Positions 1-10,169 of a stretch of 64,000 nucleotides of DNA are shown piece after piece (within the stretch, counting starts at the first letter, position 1; each line of letters begins with the position of its first letter). A model generated the notes under the pieces. That model searched no databases. It saw nothing but the letters and a program-made list of their open reading frames with translations, and had not been told where the DNA came from. The position numbers were made by a program, and so were the translations under genes. Origin of the DNA: an uncultured Aquimarina sp. (GTDB taxonomy: Bacteria; Bacteroidota; Bacteroidia; Flavobacteriales; Flavobacteriaceae); the NCBI GenBank assembly GCA_947497175.1, contig CANMFM010000003.1, forward strand, positions 1-64,000, written 5' to 3'.

Positions 1-914
1 GTTTCTACATCAAAAATCGTAGGTGCCGTTTTTAAATATCTAAAAACAACAGGATTTGATCGACGACTTTGGTATTGAGCTATCAATTCTGGAGTAAGTT
101 TATCCTGAGCATATTGATCGGCAGTATTTTCTAATTCTCTAAGACAAAAAATAATTTGCGGGAACCCTGCCTCTCTACATTCAGTATATGCCTGTACATA
201 ACCGTCTCTTCTTGCAATTCCCTCGGCTAGTGCATCTCCTGCAGTACAATTCATTTCTAGCCAAACTGCTACATTATTACCGTAATCACTTTCTGAAAGA
301 AAATCTCCTCCTTTGAGATCTAAAATCGATCCCCCATTAAAGGCAGCAGGAACAGTTTGATCGGGTCCACTTCCTACCTTATATTTCCAAGTATAATGGT
401 TTGTATATAAGTTATCTGGTAATGTAATGGTAAGTTGATCTCGATCACCCAGGAATAAAGGATTTGCAGGAACAGTAAGGTTTACTATAGGTCTATTAGT
501 AATCGTTAGTTTACGCAATCCATCATTAGGATTATTTTCATAAAATTGATAGCAAGAACCAAGGTTATCATATCTTAAAAATCTATCATTTGGACCACGT
601 TCACAAAAACCAATTCCATTTTCCCATCTATTGGTAATTTTTATTTCTGCTCTATTTACAGGGTCATCCTTAGTGAATTGATAGCTTTCATCAAATGGGT
701 AATATATCTCTCTACCCTGAAAAAGTGTACGTTCTCCACTATTAAAAACTTTAATCCATTTAAGTCCATCCACATTACCACAACCATTGTTTCTTCTTCC
801 CATATAGCCAACTACATCGGTCTGATAATAAGCATCACCAGAAATATTGATCTGGGCATACAATAATGGAGTAACCCCAAGAAAAAAGATAATTTTTATG
901 ATTAGTTTTCCCAT
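1..914 (-). CDS. Large exported protein, N-terminal part (runs off window)
   Basis: The reading frame is open from an ATG at 914 to the left edge, so only about 304 N-terminal residues are seen and the C-terminus is missing. Residues 1-21 form a signal peptide (MGKLIIKIIFFLGVTPLLYA followed by Q), so the protein is exported. The visible part is rich in Asn, Asp, Gly and aromatic residues and has several cysteines, which fits an extracellular beta-rich protein. I recognise no named domain. It starts 11 bases after the stop of the FN3 protein and is probably the third gene of an operon with that protein and the 1592-residue protein. A very large surface or secreted protein is possible, but the length cannot be known here. 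Confidence 0.85.
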   Translation of the reverse strand, partial: MGKLIIKIIFFLGVTPLLYAQINISGDAYYQTDVVGYMGRRNNGCGNVDGLKWIKVFNSGERTLFQGREIYYPFDESYQFTKDDPVNRAEIKITNRWENGIGFCERGPNDRFLRYDNLGSCYQFYENNPNDGLRKLTITNRPIVNLTVPANPLFLGDRDQLTITLPDNLYTNHYTWKYKVGSGPDQTVPAAFNGGSILDLKGGDFLSESDYGNNVAVWLEMNCTAGDALAEGIARRDGYVQAYTECREAGFPQIIFCLRELENTADQYAQDKLTPELIAQYQSRRSNPVVFRYLKTAPTIFDVE

Positions 915-925
915 ATCAATATCCT

Positions 926-2998
926 TTAATAAGTGATCTCAATTTTTTTTATACTGTTGCTAGCCCCGTTTTTTGATAATGTTTTAAGAGAATAAGTATA
1001 TACATTCCCTGGACTAATATTTGTATCTACTAATTTTGTAATATTTGGAGGAATTTGCTTCCACAAAACCGGTTTCTCTTCCTTTTTAGATTTATATATA
1101 ATAATTTCGGATATATCTTTCGGCATTTTTCTCCAAGAAAGAGATATTTGCTTATTGGTTCTATCAGAAAATCCATTAAATCCTCGTATTACTTCATCCG
1201 AAGCATTATTTTGACTTGTTACTGAAACAGGAGTAGAAGGTTCTGATTTTAATCCACTTTCGTCTTCTGCAAAAATTGCATATCTATACTTAGTCCCAGG
1301 TAATACTTCTTCATCTATGTAACTTGCATCTGTGTCTGTCTTAAAGACGAGTAACCATCCTTTTTCAGATTCATTTATGTTTTGTCGATAAAGTTGATGA
1401 GTACTCACATCGCTACTACTACTATTGATCCATTCTAAAAATACCCCTTTGTCATTTACACTATAATTTGAAAAAACCGGTGATGAAGGAGGAACGACAT
1501 CTGGTTTTTTTAACGCTAGTTTTTTAGAATATTCAGACATGTTAAACCGTTGGTCAACAGCTACAATTTGATAAAACACTTTAGTATTTAGTGATTTCAC
1601 TTGTACCGTATCTACGTACATATTCTTCTGTATCGGTGAAACTGTTAACTGAGACAGTTCTTCCTTTTCAATATTACCTCTAAATACACGGTATCCTAAT
1701 ATATCTCTTTCGGTATTAGCCGTCCAATTAAGCCTTACAACCCCTAAAGAATCGACAATTCCAGTGACTCCCACAGGTGCAGCAGGCGGTATGGAATCAA
1801 TTGTCTGCACAAATGCTGCTAAAGATGACGTTTTTTGATTATTCTTACCTATGGCAATAATCCTGAAATAGTTCGAGGGTTCAAACTCTTGATACGTAGT
1901 CTTTCTAATGTTTGGTGCTATATTAGTTTTTACGGCCTTGTATGGTCCTTTCTCTTGCGGCGCCCAATTTAATTCGAATCCGGTGATCTCATTTTCTGCC
2001 TCTTTTTTAAAATCCCATTCTAAAATTAATTTTCCAGAGGCATCAAATTTGTGTCTGGATATATGAGGTACAGATGAAAGCTTTTTAATCCCTTTAGTAG
2101 TTATTACTTTTGACGGTGGGCTCTCTTCTCCAAAAGGAGAAATACCAACAACTCTATAGTAATAGGTTTTATTATTCTGAGCTAACGTATCGATATGAAA
2201 CATCCGTTTTGACGGAGCATTCGGCTTATCATTAAGATTAACCAAAGGAAGCTCACTTAATTTTTTGAAATTTGTTCCATCACTTGATTTCTCAATATGA
2301 TATGATGTAAATACAGATTTAAACATCTCATACTCCCAGGTGATCATGACACTTTTATCTTCTGGTACAGCAAATACATCCAAAGGCTGTGGTAGCAATT
2401 CTATATTAGATGTTTTGGCTGTTCCTAATCCAGTCTCTATCTTTAGTAAATCCTCTGGAACAAGACTAATTATACGATACAGATACTCTGCCCCCTTTTC
2501 AACATTAACATCTTCGTACCCCAGGGCAGCCATTTTTGCCGCTTCAAAATTCATATCTGCCGCATACAAGGCAAACGAAAAACGCTGCTCTACCTCTTTA
2601 GATTTATTAATTATCTGTGCCAATCCTCCTTGATCTGTTCCTTCAACTTGAAAACTATCACCGTAAAGCGCTTGCGCCAAAACTGCAGCATAATCATTTT
2701 GATTTACTATCTGCTCCCATTGTTCTACTGGTTTGGGTAACACTAGCTCTAAAGTGATTTTATCATGCCCAGGAGGTAAAAGTTCACCATTCTTCTTAAC
2801 CGTATAACGCTCTATTTGATAGCCATATTTATTCAATTTTATCCAAGAAGAAGGAGAGTTTGGTGCCCATCTTAGTTTCACTTTATCTTCAGAGGCTCTG
2901 ACCAAAACACTTATATATTGCTTGTCATCCTCTTCTTGTGATATAACCATGAGAGGCATTAGGTAGACTAGTAATATGCAAATTTTTATTAATCTCAT
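926..2998 (-). CDS. Exported protein with fibronectin type III repeats
   Basis: About 690 residues. I chose the ATG at 2998 because it gives a clean signal peptide (MRLIKICILLVYLMPLMVIS, then Q) and lies one base after the upstream stop. The in-frame ATG at 3046 would bury the signal and overlap the upstream gene. After an N-terminal region of about 200 residues with no family I recognise, four or five FN3-like domains follow, each with the WxxN/W-Y-x-V-x-A pattern, for example LNWTANTERDILGYRVFRG and YRYAIFAEDESG. FN3 repeats usually serve as spacers or binding modules in exported proteins. No catalytic motif or type IX sorting domain is seen at the C-terminus. It is co-transcribed with its neighbours on both sides by spacing. 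The role is unknown. Confidence 0.85.
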   Translation of the reverse strand: MRLIKICILLVYLMPLMVISQEEDDKQYISVLVRASEDKVKLRWAPNSPSSWIKLNKYGYQIERYTVKKNGELLPPGHDKITLELVLPKPVEQWEQIVNQNDYAAVLAQALYGDSFQVEGTDQGGLAQIINKSKEVEQRFSFALYAADMNFEAAKMAALGYEDVNVEKGAEYLYRIISLVPEDLLKIETGLGTAKTSNIELLPQPLDVFAVPEDKSVMITWEYEMFKSVFTSYHIEKSSDGTNFKKLSELPLVNLNDKPNAPSKRMFHIDTLAQNNKTYYYRVVGISPFGEESPPSKVITTKGIKKLSSVPHISRHKFDASGKLILEWDFKKEAENEITGFELNWAPQEKGPYKAVKTNIAPNIRKTTYQEFEPSNYFRIIAIGKNNQKTSSLAAFVQTIDSIPPAAPVGVTGIVDSLGVVRLNWTANTERDILGYRVFRGNIEKEELSQLTVSPIQKNMYVDTVQVKSLNTKVFYQIVAVDQRFNMSEYSKKLALKKPDVVPPSSPVFSNYSVNDKGVFLEWINSSSSDVSTHQLYRQNINESEKGWLLVFKTDTDASYIDEEVLPGTKYRYAIFAEDESGLKSEPSTPVSVTSQNNASDEVIRGFNGFSDRTNKQISLSWRKMPKDISEIIIYKSKKEEKPVLWKQIPPNITKLVDTNISPGNVYTYSLKTLSKNGASNSIKKIEITY

Positions 2999-2999
2999 A

Positions 3000-5900
3000 T
3001 TATAATGAAACTGGGTTTTTGAAATTATAGTTTGTTTTGGTTCCATTGATACCTCCTGGAAGTGTATATTTCAGTTCTATCTGATACTTTCCTTGTCGCA
3101 TAAATTTGTAGTTATTATCTAAAAACTGTAATGCACTATCACCTTGACTTAAAATACCATCGGTATAATCATTATAGATTTGCCTAAGAATATCATCAAA
3201 ATCATGCTTATACACTTTGGCTAGCATATATCGGTATGGAAATCTTGTTGCACGCCATTGTGTATCTGTGTCATTTTCCAAACTTGTAAGATAGTTTGAC
3301 ATTATTGGTAATGCTTTTCTTGGCACCAAGCCGTATTCATTTACATCTCTATTAAAAGAATATCGATTAGAAATCGGATAATCTTTATAAAGTATTGGCC
3401 TCATATCCTCTTGATAATATTTGTCTATAAGACTTGCTTCAGTAGCCACCAGAGCTTTGTTATCAGAGTATTTATTTCCTACAAGCTCGACCAAATCAAA
3501 ACCTTCATAACTTTTGGCTCTTGTGCTCAGATAAATTACATCAGAATAAACTTTACCAATATCATAGTTTGAAATGGAAATTGAATTCACCTTTTCTTTA
3601 AATGTTTTGTATTGACTGGATTTAAACTCGTATGTAAGTCTATCAATTTCTCCATCTTTTAAAATACTTTTTGCTTCATTTTTTCTTACCTCAACAGTGT
3701 TATCATCTCCATATTCTTTCTTTTCTGTTTTGGCTTCTCCACTAGAAGAATTTCCAGAGCCTTTTGAGGAGCTCACTATGCTTACCAAGTACTTCGTCTC
3801 TTTACTAACTTTTGGTAATGTATAGCTCACCTTATTATCGCCTGTATTATATCCGAAAGCGGCTTCTTGAACATCACCTGTTTCATCAATATATTTTACA
3901 GTACTTTTCCACTGTGAAGAATCAAATAAGTAATCCTGACCTCTCTGTAATTGTATATATCCGGTTCCATATTCTCCAGCATAAAATAATTGCTGATCCA
4001 CCACAGGGTAAGAATACTGAATATTGTGCAGTGGTATATGATCAGGTGCTCCACCTGTAGTAAAGTTTCTTTCTTCAATCTCAACGGCTTTTTGTCCATC
4101 TTCTAAAATAGTTTTAAAAACTCCATTAACCTTTTCCTGGAAGCTTACTTCTACCGTTACTTTGAGTTTAGTATCAGGAGGTAAAATATCATCGGATATA
4201 AATGTAGCTCTATCATTCATCTGCCCCCATTCGATTGTACCTGATATTTCATTTCCGGATTCGTCAACGATATTAAATTTTTCTAAAATAACTTTGTAAA
4301 CATTATCCCCGTCATCCTCTGGTATCACAATAGGTTTATTCACTCGCATTGCAAAAGCAGCTTGTGGTGCTGCAAAAACATCAACATCATTATCCCCGTC
4401 TTTAGGGTCTAAATCACTAATCATTTTTATGCCTCCTAGCGGTGAAACATTATCTAATTCGCATTCTGTACCAATTGTAAGCTTAAACCTAAAACTTCCT
4501 TTAACAAGACCTCCTAATAAATTAAAGTAGCCACCGGCATACCCCCTAAACCAAAAAGGGTTTGGTCCTTTTCCTTGAAGTAATACCGCAGCTCCACCTT
4601 TTATGATTGGTATCTTTTTCCGTATAAAAAAGAGTTTAATATTTATCCCTAACTCTCCTTGCAAATAAACATAGGCTTGCCCGTTTGCATACCAACCATC
4701 TATACCTACCTGATCTCCTGTATTAACACATCGAGCTTCTCCATAATCTTTTAACATGATATCAAAACCAACGCCTGCCTGAAAGCGCGCATAGAAAATT
4801 AAGAAATTAAGATCTCCCGTATCTATTTTGAAATCAGACCCAAAGGCAAACCCTCGTCCATCTCCCAGAGCATTTTCATCTCGCATATAGTCTAATTTCG
4901 CTAGATCCACACCAAGTATCTCAGCTACTTCTGGCGGCGGAGGCGGGCTACCCGGAATACGATCTCCTATCATAAAATATCCTCCGGTTTCTATAGATAC
5001 TGGTCCAACTCCCATCTTTAATCCTAAGCGATCTGTCGGAGTCCCTAAATGTACGTACCACTCTTCGGGTGAAATATGGACTACTCCCCATCCTGCTCTA
5101 CCTCTTGAAGCTCTTCCTTGAATTATACCTCCTGCTACAGTAACGTAGAGGTCTAGATTGGCATGAAAAGAATCATTAACAAAATCAAACTCCATTCCAA
5201 GCTTTGCGCTAATAGATGCTTCTCCTACCACTTCTGTTTCGTACTCTTCATCGGCTTTATCTAAGAATGTTTTACCTGCTTTAGAATCCATAACCCCCTT
5301 AAGAGCCTCGTTATCGGCCATTTTACCGAGCTTGTTGGTCATTTTAGCAATTGGATTATCAAACTTGAATGCCTTCATCACCTGAGCCTCACCAAAGAAA
5401 CCAAGTCTATTCATACCTCCACTTCTATTAAACTCAATTTCAAAACCAGCTCCTACAGAAATAGCGGATTCATCTCCTATAGATGCAAAAATCATGGCTT
5501 TTACGCCTAAACTTGAGGAGTCATTTGGTACATATGAGAGCCCTGAAGGAGAGAATTCTGAAGCACTTACTCCTTTACGTTTGGTCATTCTGTAAAAAGC
5601 TCCTCCGGCAAATCCAGATATTTGTAATGGCCCGGCCTGAATCTTTAATCCATGTACAGCAGCGTCGACATACCAATATCTAAAGTCTTTTCTACCAAAT
5701 ATAGCTTTACACGTGATTGGCCCAAAGCTCCCAAAAGTACCTTCTACCTCTGCAGAAAAACCATCACCATATTCTGGATCATCGTCCATAAGTTCAAGTC
5801 CTCCTTTGAGTTTGACACCTCCCATGTTGGCCTCAATATTAATTCTGGATAAATCCAGACGATCATATTTCCAACGTTGTTTGTAATTAACCTCTTCAAA

Positions 5901-7778
5901 TTTTCCGAAGATTCCTAAGCGGGCATCGGCAGCAAAACCTTTACTTTCTTTTCCCATTAAGTTGATCATAAGATCAAACTCGATACCGGCTTCATACTCA
6001 TTAGAACTAAAAGCAATATCTGCAATAGATACCGGGAAATTTGCTAATTTCACCTCGTCTTTATATCCAAAATAATCAACTGATATTATAGGGGATGTGG
6101 TCTGAAGTACTAAATTCTGAAATTCTATACCTTTAAACTGAACCGTTTCTTTTTTTGCATCTTTACCTTCTCCTGTAGTGTATTCTTGCCCTTCATTAGC
6201 TAAAGACTCCTTTTGGCTAGCCGATATGGCCATGCGTCCATTTAATATTGCTTTAGGCCTAAAATTACCTTCTACGACCATAAGCTCTACTGCAGAATTT
6301 GGTAATAATTCTGCTTTTGCCTTAAACACATCAAAGCTCAAGGTATCTAAGGTAGAAACGACAAGGCCATATTCATCTTCAGAAATAATACCTTTGTACC
6401 CCAATCCCATTCTACCGTCTTCCCCTTTGGCGGTCGTTCCATTTTTATCTCCTTTATCGGATATCGGAAGTAATACTTGTCCTTCAAATCTTGCTCCGAC
6501 TAGTTTATTAGATGCTAGTTCAATGCCTATTTTATCAACAGAGTATGCCCAGGATTTCTTTTCTGAGGTTCTTCCTGATTTGAGCGGAATTAAATTTTCG
6601 GCAGAAAAATACCCCGATACGCCATAACTATCGATCAAAAGATTAGCTGCTTCGAAAGTAACACGTTTCTTTGTCGGAATGCTTTCCTCTGTTTTAAATT
6701 CTTGAGGCATCCCAATTTTAAGCGATTGTACATATACCCCACGCCATGCTTCTACACTTGGTAACAGTAAACCATTATCGTGATAATGTTGTGGAAAATT
6801 AACATTTTCGGTTCTCAGGTCGCTAAAATCAAACACCGCTTGATTTACCGAGAACATAAATTTATAAGGTTGACTTGCTAACACAAAAGGTGAAAGCCCT
6901 ATTTCTACAATCAGATCATTCCAATCGGATGCTACTGCTTTAAAAGTTCCTGAAACACGATTTGGTATTTGTATGGTTTCTTTAAGCGCTCCCTTATACT
7001 CTCTTGTTTCCGGTAGAAGCTTACCTGTCTCATCAACTGGAAGTACCATTCCGCGAGAAAACTGGACTTCTCCTTCGATCCCCATTTCCTTCACTCCATC
7101 ACAATTGATAGTCACATATGTTTTATTTTGGGTATCGCCTGTTTTATAATCAAAACCTCCTTTAAGAATCAATAACCAATTACCTCCATTAAACGGTATA
7201 AACATATCTCCAAGTAATACCAAATTAGTATCACCGATTAGACCTCCCTGATGAGAAAGCTTAACATTGTTCGCTCCAAAAAAGAGCTCTATTGGTAACC
7301 CATCTTCTTTTGATTGCGGAAGTATAACTTTTACAAAAGCTGTAAGCTCTGTAAATTCTTTAGTGAATTTTGCCTTAGTGATCCCTAATTGGTACTCTAC
7401 CTCACCTAACCTGTGTTTTACTCCAACAGGCAACGTCTGCATATCTTCTGTTCCGAATGAAGAAATCCAACTATCAGCACTATCAATTTTTTTAAACCCT
7501 TCTTCTGCTTCTTTCTTTGAGTCAGTAACAACAGGAATCGCCGGAAACTCTTTCTTTATATTATCAAAAGTAAAATCAGGCGAAGCATCAATATTAATTG
7601 ATTTTTGAATAGGAAATTTTTTATCTAGCTCTGGAAAATGAACAAACTGAGATACGTTTGTTTTCTTTTGTTCTACGGGATTTGTATTTTTAACCGTTAA
7701 AGAATCCTTTTCGCCGGCTATTAGGGAAAAAGAATTTAAACTTAAACACCACAAAAGTAGGAGTACTTTTATTTTCAT
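3000..7778 (-). CDS. Giant exported beta-rich protein of unknown function
   Basis: 1592 residues with an N-terminal signal peptide (first 22 residues, ending near SLIAGEKDS). The middle, roughly residues 150-1150, is a long run of alternating hydrophobic/polar segments with many Gly-aromatic pairs (GFAGGAFYRM, FWFRGYAGGYFNLLGG), which suggests extended beta structure such as a beta-helix or barrel-like scaffold. A proline run (GSPPPPPEV) lies near residue 945. Around residues 1190-1270 a segment resembles bacterial Ig-like (SbsA/Big_5-type) domains. A C-terminal region of about 300 charged residues follows. It is the first gene of the operon with the FN3 protein and the third exported protein. 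I cannot assign a family, and no enzymatic motif is evident. Confidence 0.85.
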   Translation of the reverse strand: MKIKVLLLLWCLSLNSFSLIAGEKDSLTVKNTNPVEQKKTNVSQFVHFPELDKKFPIQKSINIDASPDFTFDNIKKEFPAIPVVTDSKKEAEEGFKKIDSADSWISSFGTEDMQTLPVGVKHRLGEVEYQLGITKAKFTKEFTELTAFVKVILPQSKEDGLPIELFFGANNVKLSHQGGLIGDTNLVLLGDMFIPFNGGNWLLILKGGFDYKTGDTQNKTYVTINCDGVKEMGIEGEVQFSRGMVLPVDETGKLLPETREYKGALKETIQIPNRVSGTFKAVASDWNDLIVEIGLSPFVLASQPYKFMFSVNQAVFDFSDLRTENVNFPQHYHDNGLLLPSVEAWRGVYVQSLKIGMPQEFKTEESIPTKKRVTFEAANLLIDSYGVSGYFSAENLIPLKSGRTSEKKSWAYSVDKIGIELASNKLVGARFEGQVLLPISDKGDKNGTTAKGEDGRMGLGYKGIISEDEYGLVVSTLDTLSFDVFKAKAELLPNSAVELMVVEGNFRPKAILNGRMAISASQKESLANEGQEYTTGEGKDAKKETVQFKGIEFQNLVLQTTSPIISVDYFGYKDEVKLANFPVSIADIAFSSNEYEAGIEFDLMINLMGKESKGFAADARLGIFGKFEEVNYKQRWKYDRLDLSRINIEANMGGVKLKGGLELMDDDPEYGDGFSAEVEGTFGSFGPITCKAIFGRKDFRYWYVDAAVHGLKIQAGPLQISGFAGGAFYRMTKRKGVSASEFSPSGLSYVPNDSSSLGVKAMIFASIGDESAISVGAGFEIEFNRSGGMNRLGFFGEAQVMKAFKFDNPIAKMTNKLGKMADNEALKGVMDSKAGKTFLDKADEEYETEVVGEASISAKLGMEFDFVNDSFHANLDLYVTVAGGIIQGRASRGRAGWGVVHISPEEWYVHLGTPTDRLGLKMGVGPVSIETGGYFMIGDRIPGSPPPPPEVAEILGVDLAKLDYMRDENALGDGRGFAFGSDFKIDTGDLNFLIFYARFQAGVGFDIMLKDYGEARCVNTGDQVGIDGWYANGQAYVYLQGELGINIKLFFIRKKIPIIKGGAAVLLQGKGPNPFWFRGYAGGYFNLLGGLVKGSFRFKLTIGTECELDNVSPLGGIKMISDLDPKDGDNDVDVFAAPQAAFAMRVNKPIVIPEDDGDNVYKVILEKFNIVDESGNEISGTIEWGQMNDRATFISDDILPPDTKLKVTVEVSFQEKVNGVFKTILEDGQKAVEIEERNFTTGGAPDHIPLHNIQYSYPVVDQQLFYAGEYGTGYIQLQRGQDYLFDSSQWKSTVKYIDETGDVQEAAFGYNTGDNKVSYTLPKVSKETKYLVSIVSSSKGSGNSSSGEAKTEKKEYGDDNTVEVRKNEAKSILKDGEIDRLTYEFKSSQYKTFKEKVNSISISNYDIGKVYSDVIYLSTRAKSYEGFDLVELVGNKYSDNKALVATEASLIDKYYQEDMRPILYKDYPISNRYSFNRDVNEYGLVPRKALPIMSNYLTSLENDTDTQWRATRFPYRYMLAKVYKHDFDDILRQIYNDYTDGILSQGDSALQFLDNNYKFMRQGKYQIELKYTLPGGINGTKTNYNFKNPVSL

Positions 7779-7845
7779 AAAACTATGTTAAGATTCAGGA
7801 ATGCAATACTACGAAAAAAAAACAATGTTAACAACTGAAAATCAA

Positions 7846-7870
7846 CAAAGATACCCCTTTACAAGGGTAT
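7846..7870 (-). promoter_or_regulatory. Promoter -7 box overlapped by a palindrome, for the 1592-aa gene
   Basis: Reading the minus strand, TATCTTTG (7853-7846) fits the Bacteroidetes -7 element TAnnTTTG. It sits about 70 bases upstream of the start at 7778. Directly on it lies the inverted repeat ATACCC-N8-GGGTAT (7851-7870), while no TTTG is found at the usual -33 spacing. An activator- or repressor-controlled promoter is an inference from this arrangement. The rest of the 7779-8029 gap holds only the terminator described next. Confidence 0.5.
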
Positions 7871-7975
7871 AATACTATTCATAAATGATGGTCAAAAAAC
7901 AGTTCAAAACTTTTACTTTTAATGGTATTACAATTGAAATTTACGAAAAAAGGAAGGTTTGACCTTATAAAAACA

Positions 7976-8009
7976 ACAAAAAAGCCACTCTACTTTTGTA
8001 AAGTGGCTC
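7976..8009 (-). terminator. Rho-independent terminator of the lysine-rich lipoprotein gene
   Basis: Stem GCCACT/AGTGGC (7984-7989 with 8002-8007) plus an inner TAC/GTA. On the minus strand it is followed by a T-rich run. It lies 20 bases after the stop of the gene ending at 8030. Confidence 0.8.
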
Positions 8010-8029
8010 AAAAAAAATTAAGAAAAGTC

Positions 8030-8506
8030 TTACATCTTAGCAGATAATTCTGCTAATTGTTGTGATTTTATTTGCATGTATTTACTCAACTTTTCGATTT
8101 CTTCTCCAGGAAGTTTTGACATCAGTTGGTTATATTGTCTAGTAAGTGCATTACTCTCATCGCTTAATTTAAAAAACGCTTCTGTATTTTGTGAAGCTAC
8201 AGCTTTTTTATAATTCGATACATACCTTTCATAATTCCTGATATAACTTTTTGCATCAACATTTTTTGTGGAATAAGCAGTTCCTGGAATGCGCATGGAC
8301 TTATCTACTGGTTTTTTCTTTGTAGTTGTTTTTTTCTTTTTCTTAACTACTGGTTTCTTTTCCTCTACTACCTCTTCAACAGCTACTTGAGTAGAATCCT
8401 GAACCACCTCAACCGGATCTATCTTGTCCGATTTGGGATCTTTCTTACAAGAAGGTATAGAAAACAGTAATAAACAAAAAATAGTGATTAAAAAAGTCTT
8501 TTTCAT
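8030..8506 (-). CDS. Lysine-rich lipoprotein, hypothetical
   Basis: 158 residues from the ATG at 8506 (MKKTFLITIFCLLLFSIPSC). The upstream extension in this frame begins with TTG and is unlikely. The lipobox IPSC predicts lipidation and anchoring to an envelope membrane. An acidic/hydrophobic stretch is followed by a strongly basic lysine run (VVKKKKKTTTKKK) around residues 50-65, then a helical C-terminal domain of about 90 residues with possible coiled-coil character (YERYVSNYKKAVASQ). The basic linker could bind an anionic envelope polymer, but this is a guess. Its neighbour hisS ends about 60 bases upstream on the same strand. I recognise no family. Confidence 0.8.
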   Translation of the reverse strand: MKKTFLITIFCLLLFSIPSCKKDPKSDKIDPVEVVQDSTQVAVEEVVEEKKPVVKKKKKTTTKKKPVDKSMRIPGTAYSTKNVDAKSYIRNYERYVSNYKKAVASQNTEAFFKLSDESNALTRQYNQLMSKLPGEEIEKLSKYMQIKSQQLAELSAKM

Positions 8507-8567
8507 AATTTCAATTTTGATAAAGGGGGTTACAATAGATTTTACTAGCAATGAAGTTAAGAAAATT

Positions 8568-9938
8568 TTATTGCAATATTGTTTTTAGTTCTTCAAAATT
8601 CATCTCTTTTTGAGTTCCGGATTGCATATTCTTGACCGTGAATGTTTCGGTATTCATTTCGGTTGTACCTGCTAAAATAACAAATGGTATTTTTTTCTTA
8701 TTTGCATAGCTCATTTGCTTTTTCATCTTCGAATGATCTGGATAAAGCTCGGTCACGATTCCTTCATTTCTAAATAAATTAACCGCCTTTATACAATAAA
8801 GCGCCTCAGCCTCTCCGAAATTTATAAACAACGCCTTCGTAACAGGGGCAACAGTTTCTGGAAAAAGATTTAATTCTTCTAAGACTAAGTAAATTCTATC
8901 TAACCCAAAGGATATCCCAACACCGCTTACGTCCTTTAGACCAAAAATACCGGTAAGATCATCGTATCGACCTCCACCACCAATAGATCCCATCTGCACA
9001 CTATCTGGTGCCGATACTTCAAAAATTGCACCTGTATAATAATTTAAACCACGAGCCAAAGTAACATCAAGATCCAAATTGGCAGTTCGTAAAGGAATAT
9101 GCGCTATAGCATTATTAATAAACTGTAACTCTTCTACCCCTCGCATTCCTTCATCTGAAGAAGCCAATAATTCTTTTAACTCATTTAGCTTCTCTTGAGC
9201 CGTACCTCTAAAACCAAAAAGGGGCTTCACTTTATCAATAGCCGATTCAGAAATTCCTTTTTCTAACATTTCTTTCTTTACCCCTTCTTCTCCTATCTTA
9301 TCTAATTTATCCAGAGCAACCGTAAAATCAATTAATTTATCTTTCGCCCCGATAACTTCAGCAATACCCGATAGTATTTTTCGATTATTCATTTTGATCG
9401 TAACTCCCGAAAGGTTGAGCTCAGTAAATACTTTATCATATAAATGAATAAAATCGACTTCTTGCCATAAGGATGTACTCCCTACCACGTCTGCATCGCA
9501 CTGATAAAACTCTCTAAATCGCCCTTTTTGAGGCCTATCTGCACGCCAAACCGGTTGGATTTGATATCGTTTAAAAGGAAAATCAATTTCGTTTTGATGT
9601 TGGACAACATAACGCGCAAAAGGGACAGTTAAATCATAGCGAAGTGCTTTTTCACTTATTTTAGCGGTCATTTTACCACTATTCTTGCTTGAATATAGGT
9701 CATCATCAACTTTTCTTAAGTAATCCCCACTATTCAATATCTTAAAAATCAATCGATCACCTTCTTCTCCATATTTACCCATCAGGGTATCACTATTTTC
9801 AAAACTAGGGGTTTCTATAGGCTGAAAACCAAACAGTTGAAATTGTTTTTTTATCGTATCAATAATAAAATTTCTTTTTGCCACTTCAATGGGCGAAAAA
9901 TCCCGAGTTCCTTTAGGGATTGATGGTTTTTGTGCCAT
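8568..9938 (-). CDS. hisS: Histidyl-tRNA synthetase
   Basis: 456 residues, close to the usual length of bacterial HisRS. It charges tRNA-His in the cytoplasm. Visible class II features are the N-terminal KGTRDFSP motif, motif 2 as [13 protein letters not shown], the HisA motif [13 protein letters not shown], the motif 3 region [14 protein letters not shown]...[11 protein letters not shown], and a C-terminal anticodon-binding domain (about residues 355-456). The ATG at 9938 gives the family-typical start. The gap upstream carries AT-rich quasi-repeats. No leader regulation is evident. Confidence 0.97.
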   Translation of the reverse strand: MAQKPSIPKGTRDFSPIEVAKRNFIIDTIKKQFQLFGFQPIETPSFENSDTLMGKYGEEGDRLIFKILNSGDYLRKVDDDLYSSKNSGKMTAKISEKALRYDLTVPFARYVVQHQNEIDFPFKRYQIQPVWRADRPQKGRFREFYQCDADVVGSTSLWQEVDFIHLYDKVFTELNLSGVTIKMNNRKILSGIAEVIGAKDKLIDFTVALDKLDKIGEEGVKKEMLEKGISESAIDKVKPLFGFRGTAQEKLNELKELLASSDEGMRGVEELQFINNAIAHIPLRTANLDLDVTLARGLNYYTGAIFEVSAPDSVQMGSIGGGGRYDDLTGIFGLKDVSGVGISFGLDRIYLVLEELNLFPETVAPVTKALFINFGEAEALYCIKAVNLFRNEGIVTELYPDHSKMKKQMSYANKKKIPFVILAGTTEMNTETFTVKNMQSGTQKEMNFEELKTILQ

Positions 9939-9949
9939 TTTTATCAGTT

Positions 9950-10024
9950 TATAGTTTAGGGTTTTTAGTTTCAGGTTTTAGCACATCAAAAAAACGTTGA
10001 ACTTTAAACTTGAAACTCTAAACC
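9950..10024. repeat. AT-rich quasi-inverted repeat upstream of hisS
   Basis: Degenerate copies of GTTTAG-GTTT / GTTTCAAGTTTAAAGTT occur in opposite orientations (AGTTTAGGGTTTTTAGTTT at about 9952 and, inverted, AACTTGAAACTCTAAACC ending at 10024). Similar low-complexity spacers are common between flavobacterial genes. No function is evident. Confidence 0.35.
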
Positions 10025-10169
10025 AATAAGGCTGCAAATATCTAAAAAAGTATATAGACATTAAATACAAAATGTAAAAATCTATTGTCAGAACAGGATC
10101 ATAGATGCCTAGGCTATATCAAGGTGTTAAAAACTCTTATGATAAGGATAACATTTACAAAATCAAACC

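Noticed and set aside
6178-6627. 149-residue open frame on the plus strand opposite the 1592-residue gene
   Set aside because: It lies wholly inside a coherent exported protein on the other strand, has low-complexity Ser/Pro/Leu composition and no start context or neighbours. It is an antisense shadow.
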